A stretch of 30,000 nucleotides of DNA from Chrysomallon squamiferum. Taxonomy: Eukaryota > Mollusca > Gastropoda > Neomphalida > Peltospiridae. The translations under genes and the position numbers were made by a program. The notes under the pieces are model-generated. The model made no database searches and had not been told where the DNA came from. It saw only the letters and a list, made by a program, of their open reading frames with translations. The DNA is taken from positions 20,348,150 to 20,378,149 of the forward strand of contig CM022665.1 of NCBI GenBank assembly GCA_012295275.1, given 5' to 3'. How positions within the stretch are numbered: position 1 is the first letter of the stretch; each line of letters begins with the position of its first letter. Of the stretch, positions 13,410-26,447 are shown piece by piece.

Positions 13410-16010
13410 CTGTAATCGTTCAGTGCTAACAATGTGGATGTGTAATTTATCTTGTGTAAGTGTTTAAATTTTTATATCAAAAGTTTATGGCTATACTGGT
13501 AAAACGTTATTTAATTTTGGAGACGGTAATAATTTTGTTAGGTGTTGTTTAAACTTCGTGAGTCATAAATAATGTTCGAAGGTAGTTAGTATAGCAAACC
13601 AGATAAGTGAAAAGTAATTTAATAATTTCAAGAAAAAAAGATAAATATTTAGTTTAGGTTGAGACATCGAAGACTAAAACGAAAACTAATTTTGTGACAT
13701 CGGTATTGTCGTGTTTGTTATGTGTAATGCGAATTTCAGTCTGGAAATATTTCGATTTGAAATCTGGTTTAACTGTCTAATTCTTCTTTTTATACATTAT
13801 CTCCCATCTTTACAAACATTTTGTGAAAATTGGCTTTTGTATAAGAACATGTACACTAATTGTGAGGTAAAGGAATGACTAATTATTTGTAACACACCTG
13901 TATTTCTATTGTAATTTGATAATGGTTTTTAAACCGACAGGTACATACTGACATAATGTTTGCATTAAGTTATCGAAGTTATGACATATAACTCTCTCTG
14001 GATTCAAACGTTTCACATTTATTTTCCTTGAGCAAATGTGTGTGCGTTTATGTGTGTGTGTGTGTGTGTGTGTGGGTGTGTGTGTGTGTGTGACTGTGTG
14101 TGTGTAGCATTCATATGTATTTGAAAGTGTGTGTGTGTGTTGTGTTTGTATTGTGTGTTTCTTCAGTCAGTATGTGTGTGCATTGTATTGTATCAATAAA
14201 TAAGGAAATAAGAAAGGATATAATTTTTGATAAAAGCGGAATGTAAAAATATGTGTTCAATAAACCAGTCAGTTATGGTATTTATTATTACATGATTCGT
14301 ATTAAGCTTATCCCGAGCGTGTCAAGAATAAAATTATTCATTGATATCAGCAAAGTTCCAACAATGAAACCGTTCATCAAATGTTTAAAGCTTCCTAATT
14401 TGCATGTCACCGCAGGTTGCTAGTTTCCGAGAACAAAAATTTTACTCGTCAGAGACGTACAATCACAGAAAGATAGATCCATTTATACACTGTGACGGAG
14501 ACAACAGTCTCTTCTTTGATATGTAATAGATGCTAGAAGCCCCATGATTTCCTTTAGAATTATATAAATCTTGGTGATGTTTTGTTTGGGGAACCCACTA
14601 GCGTCTGCATGTCTGCAAAGGTTCTAGCCAGTCTCGGTACCCTCTGGGAAAGGAATATTAAAAGACACCCACCCTATGTCATCATTCCTACAGCATAAAA
14701 GCAGAGATCACATTTTGGTTACATCAATTTTAGACCGTACACGACAGAGGTGTGGCTAATCTGGACAGTTGTATTGTTCCAGCTGATTTAGGTAACTATA
14801 CATGTTTACGGTTCCGTTTAAGTAACTGAAAGATAGTTGTTGTGGCTTTCTTACAAATATATATTTAACTATATTTATATGTATGTATGTATTGAAGTAT
14901 TATAACCATATGTTTGGAGGATAGTTGGTAATCTGAGATCAGACCGTTGAAAGTAAACTGCAGGTTATTATCTCTAAAAACAGTGGGTGAGAATAGCTGG
15001 GAATCTGAGTTAAACACTGACCATCAGTAATTTTAAGCACCAATAACACAATTGTGTTATTACTAACGGATTGTCACGTCAACATCCTGCTAAGAAGCAC
15101 GTTATTGTGATCTCATATACTGAGAATACTTTGCATATTCAAATACATATTGAGGTGTGTCATTTTTCCCTGAGGGATAAACTAATTATAATATCACTAA
15201 TTGTTTACTTATCTGGTGAGCTATGAAAGGTGGCGGGAGACTGTGTGTAAACGGTCGTGTAAGCATCGTAAGCTTACTCGGTAAAAAAGTTTCATTACAT
15301 CACATAATACATATATTCTTCAAATCTAAACTTGTGTTGTTGTGTTTCTAGTGTATTTAGCGCTGGCTGAATATAGATACATATATGAGTTTGTTCCCTG
15401 AATACCTTAGAGCCGAGGCAAATCGGGTAGCTATCTACCTGATACAGGGAGGTCTGTATGAATAGGTGGGGCTTGTTTGGTGGATGAGCGTTACGCCCGT
15501 TGCAGGGTTCTAATTTGGTTACGTGACGATTGTGTTAATTACAGGTCGCACATACATACATACATACATACATACTTACATACATACATACATACATACA
15601 TACTTTCATACCTACATACAAACATACACACAGATATATCGATATATTCTTCCATATAATTATGTGTGTGTCTGCGCTTGTAATGCTGTACATATTACTC
15701 CAATAAATAGTATATATGTATATATATATATATATGCTATCAGTATCATGTAAGTAGTACTCCTAAAAGTATCTTACTAGCAGAATTATATAAGTATCCC
15801 AGAAGTAGTTCTCCTAGGGATATTCTTTAATTAAGTATATAATTAGTAGCACTGCCCCGTCTATCCTACAGTGTAATTCCTATATACATACGTGTGTGTG
15901 TCCTATAAATATCCTTTCAGATGAATCCAGTACAATATGAAATGTTAAAAGTATAATTAATAGCTTGTAAGTATACAATTCATACACATATAGGAATTTA
16001 CCGAGTGGCT
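13410..16010 (-). repeat. Intergenic repeat R2, right arm of the large palindrome
   Basis: Inverted copy of the genes' 5' flank. Outer part 14755-16010 pairs with R1 11267-12516; inner part 13414-13499 pairs with 12532-12619. The intervening 13500-14755 is missing from R1 but has inverted matches in R3 (13865-14190 with 21715-21990, and 13410-13570 with 22370-22525). It contains (GT)n at 14049-14105 and (CATA)n at about 15549-15632. No protein-coding gene. Confidence 0.85.
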
Positions 16011-17027
16011 CATTCAAGTTTAAAACACTTAAATTTGTGTCAATATGTGTAAATTTATGTAAATGTTAATATGTGTAAATTTATGTAAATGAAATTTAAA
16101 AATACAGACACGTACAAATAAAAAGATATCTGAACATGGATGTGTGCTTCAAAGCTGACATATTTCAAATAAACGTCAACAGTGCATTTCTGTTTTCTAT
16201 ACTGAAAACATTCAGTATATATATATATATATATATAGAACCTTCGCTTTTTTCTTTACACACACAAATATGATATATATATATGTATGTATGCATTCAT
16301 TTATGTATGTATGTATTATGTGTTTATTTGTAAGAAAAAAGCGAAACATTTGTAGTATGCTAACACATTTATTACATTAATTTAGATCTACATTACAATT
16401 AAATATTTATTATACTTGCCTACAATAGAAAATAACAATAATAAACAAACAAACAAAAAATGTTCACATAACACAAATCATTTCACTCCAGAGTAAAATT
16501 CATTTTTACTACGTCACGCAAAATCAATTTGCGAATATTTCGCATCACCATATCGTATCTGTTCGTAATGCATTGCACTGTTAAGCTGTAACATTTCACA
16601 ATAAGCATACGTGGAACATGTAATCCGTATAACAGTTAGAAATACCTATCTGTTCGAAATGTGTTTGTATACACAGATAAATTTACTGATTAATACCAGT
16701 CGGTGCCAACCCATACTCGATTTTACTAAGCATCAGATCTCTCGTCATACGTTATCAGTCTGTTACTCTTTCAGAAACCATATCCATGTTTTACTATATA
16801 TGTACATTGTAGAATATTCTTCGTAAGTACCTAAATGAATAAACTAACAAATTAATAAATAAATAAATGAACAAATACATACATACATTCACTCCAGACA
16901 TATTTAAATAATAAAATGAAGAAAACGAATTTATCAAGCTCGTCTCAACATGTTACATTCTCCTCATTCATAGTGTAAATAAAGTTATGTCATCTGTCCA
17001 AACGTAGAGAAAAACAGATTCGTATTT
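16011..17027 (+). repeat. 3' flank of copy B, duplicated at 25443-26447
   Basis: From about 16088 on, this stretch is nearly identical to 25443-26447, the 3' flank of copy D, differing mainly in the (TA)n length and scattered substitutions. Positions 16035-16087 hold a short tandem duplication of a 24-27 bp unit. A 71-codon plus-strand frame at 16611-16826 is shared with the other copy but the observed differences are both amino-acid changing, so I do not treat it as a gene. Confidence 0.85.
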
Positions 17028-18629
17028 TCAGTTTTTCTTAGTCTTAGCTACCTTCAATTCAGTCACATCCATTACTGGACCTATTGGTGGAAGCTCTCCT
17101 TTGTAAGACTTAAGTAATGTAGAGGTCAGAGACAACGCCTTGGAGCTGTCGTTGGTCAGTAAGACATTGCGAACACTTCGTGTCCACGTGTTGTGAAAAG
17201 AAGAAAGTTTCTTGTTCTCGTTGTCAATCAACACGTGTGGTATGTTGAGCAGAGTGCTTAAGATATGTCCGTGAAGACGATCAGTGATGACCACGCGTCC
17301 TCGCTGCAGAAACACAAACCCGTTGTTCGCCATTAGAAAAGCATTTTCCATCGTTGTTGTGCCAAGAGGCGTTTTCCAATTCAACCAGTCGGCTACGTGA
17401 ACCGTTACGTTGTTTGGTATCTTCTTTTTCTGAACCGAATAACCAGGACTCTCACCATCAGACCTTTTTAGCCATAACATGTCAAAAACAGGTGACATGA
17501 ATCGACGAACTTCACCAACCTGAAAAGCAGTGTCCGGGGCTAATATAAATTTCGTTTGGTTCTTGTTCCAATATTTTAGAGCGATGTTCAACGACTGTCT
17601 GTCTCTGAGAATTATCGTCAGGTTAGGATTACAGCAGTAAAGTTTCTTACACAAATCAAAGTGATTCCCGCTGTACACGTTGTGAGGTACAAAAATACTC
17701 TGAGGGAAAATAACTAATTTGAAACCGTCGAACCTTGGCATAATATCTCTCCTGAGTTTATCACTGAAAGGGTTCCCAACAAAATTCCCTCCTCCATGAA
17801 ACAATATGACAAGTTCATCCTTTGAATATTTCTTACTTAAATTTTCAGCATATTCTTTTGACTGATTTTTTACACAATCAGAACACCAGCAATAAAATAT
17901 AAGTTTAATTCCCAGACGTCTTAGAAAGTAAACTTCACCAACTGTAACGGCAGAATCACCTTTGTTTTCAGAAGCTCAAATATCAAAGAGAAATGCGTAT
18001 TTAAATTTGATTAGAAGATCCTGAAATATCTCAAACTGGATTCTTTGAGTTTCATGTATAACTTCTTCAGACTTAGCCAAAAGAGGAGATAAGAAATTTG
18101 TATCGTATACATGATCACTAAGATTCCAGCTGAGAAATGTTTTGATTTCTTTCTTGTCTTCATCCAAATTATTTGCATTCAGATGTGGATAGAACTGTTT
18201 TTTGTTCATTGGTTGAAATATTTCAAAAGCAAAAGATCTCTCCTGTAATTGATTCGTTGATAGATTAAGAAATTTCTGACTCGTAGGTCTGAGTAAATCT
18301 TTCGTACTCGTAGGTTTGGGTGGGTCTTTCAGAAGATACTTTAATGTTATTAAGCTGATTCCAGTAGAAAGTCGTACTGAAAGCGCTGAGAGCTGGTTTC
18401 GTCCAGGATTGGATGAACCTGTAAACATAAAAGATATCAGAAATAATAACTCAAATAAAAGAATTTTCGAATTATCACTGTTAAGAAAATATTTTGAAAA
18501 ATACGTCTAAGTATCATCATATCATATAAATTTGGTGTTGAGAAAAATTATCTTTTGTAAACATTACAGTTTATTTGTGTTTTGTAAATGGTAATTGTTT
18601 CTGTGAACACTGTTTTTAAAATATTTCAC

Positions 18630-19524
18630 CTGAATCTATAATTGACACATTTTTCGCATCACTTACAAGTTTTTCTCGTATAAAGATAACAAGTCCCAGT
18701 GTGCAGACACACAAACCACTGAAGTTCCACACAGTCGCATGTCTTTGTCCAGACATGTAGAGTAAAAAAACGACTGTCACACGTTTCAAGATGTTGCTGA
18801 CGGCGTGACTCAACACAGACATGTACCACAGTACGGCGTTGGCACACAAATAAGAGTAGACGACGTGGAGGATACTGGATGACATCATTGTAGTCACTGC
18901 CAACGTGGCTGTCGCAGGAAGAAATCCTTTCGTTTCGGAGATATACGATACAAGGACTGATGTAGCCAAACCAGCTACAACACAACAGATGTGCACTACA
19001 GGACGTAGTCGTAGTTCCTTAGACTGTCGATGTCCTAGTTTCATAGCAACGTTTCTTGCAGCTATCATGATGTTAGAAGTGAATGCCATCACTGCACCTA
19101 TAGACATCGACGACGTCACAAACGGGTTACCAGTGAAGCCTATGGCACCGAATACAATCAGTGGCAGACTGACTAGTGTTGATGTGGATGTTGAAGTCGT
19201 TAGGAAACTACGCTGCAGAAGAGCAGTGATGATGGGTTCCATCAATTTCATTGTAAACGTAGATGATGCATGCATAAAAGTCATGCTGCAGTTTGTAGCG
19301 AAAGTGCCTGCGATGTGTGAAAGAATCATGACGTAGAACACGTTGTCATGTCGTTGCTGAACGTCCACAAGAGAATAACAAGTCACAGTTTGAAAGAATG
19401 TTAGAATGATGGACAAATAAAGTCCTTGACCTTGTACCCTGATCAAGTGAGAGTGGAGAAACGATCTGGCACACTGATGACAGAGATAAGACGTCAAAGT
19501 CCACGTGACGAAAACCAATACAAT
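18630..19524 (-). CDS. Copy B exon 2: intact transporter domain
   Basis: The 298-codon transporter domain is open and closely matches copy A. Differences cluster in the region around residues 185-215 (GLATSVLVSYISETKGFLP) and in the final helices. The full hydrophobic profile, RNVAMK and NILKRV signatures are kept. If transcribed and spliced, a carrier plus a short stalk (452 aa) could still be made despite the downstream stop. Confidence 0.75.
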
Positions 19525-19550
19525 CTGTAATAATACGAAAACAATTTCTA

Positions 19551-19827
<277 letters not shown>

Positions 19828-20029
19828 GTTACTTACTTTCGCAGTGACTTTATCCATTTCAAGTAATGATATAAACTTTTATCACTCAGTTTTCTACTGT
19901 TTAAATGTCTGCTCGATATTATTATTATTATTATTGTTGTTGTTGTTGTTGTTGTTGTTATTATAATTGCTAAATTTTGTTTTTTAAATATTGAGAACTG
20001 GTCGTTTTGTTCCTCACTCAAAATTAAAA

Positions 20030-20045
20030 ATAGATTTATAAAACA
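20030..20045 (-). promoter_or_regulatory. Candidate TATA-like element of copy B
   Basis: Minus strand reads TTTATAAATC about 180 nt upstream of the copy B ATG, at the position of the copy A and C elements. Conserved position is the only support. Confidence 0.22.
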
Positions 20046-20235
20046 ATATACAAATACAAAATACTTTGGTAATAAAACAATCATAAAAACGAATTTTCTT
20101 AAACATCCTAAAGACATAAAGCACGCAGACATAAACACTCGCACGTACGCAGACAGACAGACAGACAGACACACACACACACACACACATTTATTCAAGG
20201 GACAGAATAAAAAACATTTGAATATTGACATAGTT

Positions 20236-20624
20236 ATGCCATAGTATTTTAATAAATGAATACAAACATTATGTCAGTTTTACCTGACTGTAAAGTTAGA
20301 ATGGGAAATTCAGGTGTGGTATAAATCATTAGTGTCATCATTCCTCTACGCCACAGCCACTCGGTAAATTCCTATATGTGTATGAATTGTATACTTACAA
20401 GCTATTAATTATACTTTTAACATTTCATATTGTACTGGATTCATCTGAAAGGATATTTATAGGACACACACACGTATATATATAGGAATTACACTGTAGG
20501 ATAGACGGGGCAGTCCTATTAATTATATACTTAATTAAAGAATATCTCTAGGAGAACTACTTCTGGGATACTTATATAATTCTGCTAGTAGGATACTTTT
20601 AGGAGTACTACTTACATGATACTG

Positions 20625-20659
<35 letters not shown>

Positions 20660-22530
20660 TATTTATAGGAGTAATCTGTACAGCATTACAAGCGCAGATA
20701 CACACATAATTATATGGAAGAATATATCGATATATCTGTGTGTATGTTTGTATGTAGGTATGTATCTATGTATGTATGTATGTATGTATGTATGTATGTA
20801 TGTATGTATGTAGGTAGGTAGGTAGGTAGGTATGAAAGTATGTATGTATGTACGTATGTATGTATGTATGTATGTATAGGTAGGTAGGTAGGTATGTATG
20901 TATGTACGTATGTATGTATGTATGTATGTATGTAGGTATGTATGTAGGTATGTATGTATGTATGTGCGACCTGTAATTAACACAATCGTCACGTAACCAA
21001 ATTAGAACCCTGCAACGGGCGTAACGCTCATCCACCAAACAAGCCCCACCTATTCATACAGACCTCCCTGTATCAGGTAGATAGCTACCCGATTTGCCTC
21101 GGCTCTAAGGTATTCAGGGAACAAGCTCATATATGAACGTATATTTAGCCAGCGCTAAATACACTAGAAACACAACAACACAAGTTTAGATTTGAAGAAT
21201 ATATGTATTATGTGATGTAATGAAACTTTTTTACCGAGTAAGCTTACGATGCTTACACGACCGTTTACACACAGTCTCCCGCCACCTTTCATAGCTCACC
21301 AGATAAGTAAACAATTAGTGATATTATATTAGTTTATCCCTCAGGGAAAAATGACACACCTCAATATGTATTTGAATATGCAAAGTATTCTCAATATATG
21401 AGATCAAAATAACGTGCTGCTTAGCAGGATGTTGACGTGACAATCCGTTAGTAATAACACAACTGTGTTATTGGTGCTTACAATTACTGATGGTCAGTGT
21501 TTAACTCAGATTCCCAGCTATTGTCACCCACTGTTTTTAGAGATAATAACCTGCAGTTTACTTTCAACGGTCTGATCTCAGATTACCAACTATCCTCCAA
21601 ACATATGGTTATAATACTTCAATACATACATACATATAAATATAGTTAAATATATATTTGTAAGAAAGCCACAGCAACTAACTTTCAGTTAATTAAACAG
21701 AACCGTAAACAGTAGAATGCACACACATACTGACTAAAGAAACACACAATACAAACACAACATACACACAAACTTTTTCATGTATATGAATGCTGCACAC
21801 ACACACACACAAACGCACACACATTCGCTCAAGGAAAATTATTGTGAAACGTCTGAGTCCTGACAGAGTTATAAGTCATAACTTTGATAACTTAATATAA
21901 ACATTATGTCAGTATGTACCTGTCGGTATAAAAACCATTATCAAGTTAGAGGTATGTTACAAATAATTAGTGTAGTCATTCCTTTACATCACAATTTAAA
22001 CACTTACACGAGATAAATTACACAAGATAAATTACACAACCTAAATTACACAAGATAAATTATATATCCACATTGTTAGCACTGAATTATTGCATGTCTG
22101 TATATAAGAAATACAAGAAATCGTGTGACTATTATACATATATATATATATAAAATGTATCCATATATGTATGTGTTCACCTATGTGTGTTTCTCGGTCT
22201 TTATACAGTTCTGTATCTGCATCTGACCTGTTTGTTTTGTTGCTGTGACAAAGATATCCGCTGTTTCATATTCACGTTGTCTTTCCTTTAACCCTGTTGA
22301 CTTCTAAACGCTTATTTGTTAGTCGCCCAAAGAAATATGTCTGCAGTCGTAGTAACTAGGTGTTCACCAAGCATTATTTTTGACTCGCGAAGTTTAAACA
22401 ACACCTAACAAAATGATTACCTTTCTCAAAAATTAAGTAACGTTTTTCCAGTATAGCGATAAACTTCTGATATAAAAATTTAAACACTTACACAAGATAA
22501 ATTACACATCCACATTGTTAGCACTGAACA
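20236..22530 (+). repeat. Intergenic repeat R3 (5' flank of copy B)
   Basis: Direct copy of R1 (11160-12500 with 20236-21712), continuing with sequence found inverted in R2 (21715-21990 and 22370-22525). Contains a long imperfect (TATG)n/(TAGG)n tract at about 20750-20965 and small (CA)n runs near 21720-21830. It is the most complete version of the 5' flank in the window. No gene. Confidence 0.85.
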
Positions 22531-22569
22531 ATTACATGTCTGAATGAGAAAATACAAGAAATCACGTGA

Positions 22570-22613
<44 letters not shown>

Positions 22614-23107
22614 CATATATATATATATATATATAATGTATGCATGTATGTATGAGTGTACATTTTTTTCTCAGTGTTTTGTAAAGAATCTACATTAGGT
22701 ATCTAGCTTAAACATAAAACTCATAAAAAATACTGTTCACTTTACCATTCACCCTGCAAACGTTTTCATTTGTCAGTTCTGTATCTACACCTGACCTGCT
22801 TTTTGTTCACCAAGCTACTATATGTCATATACACGTATATAATTAATGTCTCTGTATGTGATGTATGTCTAGTGAATTTTATCTCTCTGTTTGTATTTCT
22901 GTGTTGGATTGAGTTAATTTAAACATTTTTCTTGTTAACATGTATCAACGTATGTGTGTGTTTTCTAAGTGTATTTATGTTTGTTTATTAACGTCTCTTT
23001 GTGTTTTTAGTTTTAGTTATATATATATGTGTGTGTGTGTGTCTGTTTGTGTGTTATGGGTGTTTGTAAATATATATATATAAACACCCACACACATACA
23101 TATATTA
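22531..23107. other. Gene-free spacer with (TA)n
   Basis: Has (TA)n/(CATA)n at about 22573-22636. Then comes 22735-23020, a direct match to 12660-12960, so it is still part of the duplicated 5' flank of copy B. It ends in (GT)n and (CA)n where copy C's broken exon 3 begins. Confidence 0.6.
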
Positions 23108-23250
23108 AGAAATTTGTGACTGAAAGGTTTGAGAAGTTGTGTTGATGTTATTACAGATATTCCAGTAATAAGTAGTACTGAAAAAAACAAACAGCCGACG
23201 TCGTCGAGATTTCGATGAATCTCCGAAAGATATAACCTATGAGTAACGGT

Positions 23251-23399
<149 letters not shown>

Positions 23400-24369
23400 G
23401 ATGGTACATTTAACAAAATTTTCCATATATTTCTAAAATTTTACCTGAATCTATAAGTGACACGTTTTTCGCATGACATAGAAGAAGTTTTTTCTCGTAT
23501 GAAGATAACAAGTCCCAGTGTGCACTCACACAAACCACTGAAGTTCCACACAGTCGCATGTCTTTGTCCAGACATGTAGAGCAAAAAAATCACAGTTATT
23601 CTTTTCATGATGTTGCTGACGGCGTGACTCAACACAGACATGTACCGCAGAACGACGTTGGCAGACAAATAAGCGTAGACGACGTGGAGGATACTGGATG
23701 ACATCATTGTAATCACTGCCAACGTGGCTGTCGTAGGAAGAAATCCTTTCTGAAAGGAGATATACGTTACAAGGACAGACATAGCCAAACCAACTAAAAC
23801 ACAACTGATGTGCAGTACAGGACGTAGTCGTAGTTCCTTAGACTGTCGATGTCCTATTTTCATAGCAACGTTTCTTGCGGCTATCATGATGTTAGAAGTG
23901 AATGCCATCACTGCACCTATAGACATCGACGACGTCACAAACGGGTTACCAGTGAAGCCTATGGCACCGAATACAATCAGTGGCAGACTGACTATTGTTG
24001 ATGTCGATGTTGAAGTCGTTAGGAAAATACGTTGCAATAGCGCAGTGATGAGGGGTTCCATCATTTTGATAACAAACGTAGAAGATGCATGCATAAAAGT
24101 CATGCTGCAGTTTGTAGCGAAAGTGCCTGCAATGTGTGACAAAATCACGATGTAGAACACGTTGTCGTGTCGTTGCTGAACGTCCACAAGAGAATAACAA
24201 GTCACAGTTTGAAAGAATGTTAGAATGATGGACAAATAAAGTCCTTGACCTTGTACCCCGATCAAGTGAGAGTGGAGAAACAATCTGGCACACTGATGAC
24301 AGAGATAAGACGTCAAAGTCCACGTGACGAAAACCAATACAATCTGTAATAATACGAAAACAATTTCTA

Positions 24370-24373
<4 letters not shown>

Positions 24374-24456
<83 letters not shown>
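24374..24456 (+). repeat. (CT)n microsatellite in intron 1 of copy C
   Basis: About 83 bp of pure (TC)n inside the 122-nt intron 24344-24465, the shortest version of the tract in the three copies. Confidence 0.95.
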
Positions 24457-24458
<2 letters not shown>

Positions 24459-24486
24459 TACTTACTTTCGCAGTGACTTTATCCAT

Positions 24487-24747
24487 TTCAAGTAATGATA
24501 TAAACTTTTATCACTCAGTTACCTAATTTTTAAATGTCTGCTGAAATTATTATTATTATTATTATTGTTGTTGTTGTTGTTGTTGTTGTTATTGTTATTG
24601 TTGTTTTTTTTTTTTTTTTTTTTTAAATATTGAGAACTTGTCGTTTTGTTCCTCACTCAAAATTAAAAATAGGTTTATAAAACAATATGCAAATACAAAA
24701 TACTTTCTTAAACATCCTTAAGACATAAAGCACGCAGACATAAACAC
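24487..24747 (+). repeat. Truncated 5' flank of copy C
   Basis: Matches the 5' flanks of copies A and B (trinucleotide tract at 24547-24605, poly-T at about 24605-24624, TATA-like TTTATAAA at 24674-24682). It stops at the CTCGCAG motif, where an inverted repeat piece joins. The promoter region of copy C is therefore shortened. Confidence 0.75.
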
Positions 24748-25085
24748 TCGCAGTTTGACGTGGATTGTTAATTGATTTTTTTACTTTCTGTTACAGTCAT
24801 TGATTCAAATGTCACACGCAGGGACCACGAACTCTGATTCATTTACACATGCCAAGGAGAAGTCGTGCTGTGATTGATGCTGCTGGTGGTCACATAAGGT
24901 ATTGATGCTGTTTGGTGACGAAAACGTCTCCACTTCTAAGAACATTGTCTCATACCCATGGCCAGTTTTACTGTGATACGATCGTAAATAACGAAATTAT
25001 GCCACTTTTTATCAAAGAGACGATTCCATGAATATTTAGTCTCTGCATTTTCTTTCCGACAGTGCTTGAATAAATATGTATATGT
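24748..25085 (+). repeat. Inverted copy of the 13020-13371 repeat
   Basis: Reverse complement of 13020-13371 with scattered substitutions. It joins the 5' flank of copy C at a shared CTCGCAG motif (24748-24754), a likely microhomology breakpoint. Confidence 0.75.
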
Positions 25086-25442
25086 TTATATGTGTGTGTG
25101 TGTGTGTGTGTGTGTTATTTCTTTTACTCACTCAAATTTTTTTGTTTTTTTTTTGTGGGTTTTGTTTTTGGGTGGGTTTTTTTTTTGTTGTTCTGTTTTA
25201 ATAAACTGATATGTTTTACAACAGACCATCATAAGATTTTATTTAGTTGTGTAACACCATTTATCCTGTCTTTCATTCAGAATTGGTAATTAGCGAACAA
25301 CTAAATTTAGTTTACATCTTTATACATCGCAAACCTCGGTCGTACATCTTAGTATTTTATTCTTAGAATAAAGAAATATCATCAGTATATTACCATTTTA
25401 AAACTTCTACACACTGTCATCAAACGTGTTGAAACGTGTAAA
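25086..25442. other. Gene-free T-rich stretch
   Basis: (GT)n at 25091-25114, then T/G-rich low-complexity sequence and AT-rich DNA. No gene seen. Confidence 0.6.
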
Positions 25443-25614
25443 TAAAATTTAAAAATACAGACACGTACAAATAAAAAGGTGTCTGAACATGGACGTGTGC
25501 TTCAAAGCTGACATATTTCTAATACATGACAATAGTGCATTTCTGTTTTCTATACTGAAAACATTCAATATATATATATAGAACCTTCGCTTTTTTTCTT
25601 TACACACACAAATA

Positions 25615-25666
<52 letters not shown>

Positions 25667-26447
25667 GTATGTACGTATGCATTCATTTATGTATGTATGT
25701 ATTATGTGCGTGTGTATTTGTAAGAAAAAAGTGAAACATTTGTAATATGCTAACACATTTATTACATTAATTTAGATCTACATTACAATTAAATATTTAT
25801 TATACTTGCCTACAATAGAAAATAACAATAATAAACAAACAAACAAAAAATGTTCACATAACACAAATCATTTCACTCCAGAGTAAAATTCATTTTTACT
25901 ATGTCACGCAAAATCAATTTGCGAATATTTCGCATCACCATATCGTATCTGTTCGTAATGCATTGCACTGTTAAGCTGTAACATTTCACAATAAGCATAC
26001 GTGGAACATGTAATCCGTACAACAGTTAGAAATACCTATCTGTTCGAAATGTGTTTGTATACACAGATAAATTTACTGATTAATACCAGTCGGTGCCAAC
26101 CCATACTCGATTTTACTAAGCATCAGATCTCTCGTCATACGTTATCAGTCTATTACTCTTTCAGAAACCATATCCATGTTTTACTATATATGTACATTGT
26201 AGAATATTCTTCGTAAGTACCTAAATGAATAAACTAACAAATTAATAAATAAATAAATGAACAAATACATACATACATTCACTCCAGAGATATTTAAATA
26301 ATAAAATGAAGAAAACGAATTTATCAAGCTCATCTCAACATGTTACATTCTCCTCATTCATAGTGTAAATAAAGTTATGTCATCTGTCCAAACGTAGAGA
26401 AAAACAGATTCGTATTTTCAGTTTTTCTTAGTCTTAGCTACCTTCAA
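25443..26447 (+). repeat. 3' flank of copy D, duplicate of 16088-17027
   Basis: Nearly identical to the 3' flank of copy B. The main difference is a longer (TA)n/(TATG)n tract at about 25617-25680. The duplication runs straight into the enzyme 3' ends, so copies B and D share a recent origin at this end. Confidence 0.85.

Noticed and set aside
16611-16826. 71-codon plus-strand frame kept at 26001-26216
   Set aside because: Lies in a recently duplicated 3' flank; the two differences seen both change the amino acid, so there is no sign of protein-level constraint.
17976-17978. Selenocysteine reading of the copy B TGA
   Set aside because: The aligned residue is Ser in copy D (TCA), a pyruvyl transferase needs no selenocysteine, and no SECIS-like element was recognised.
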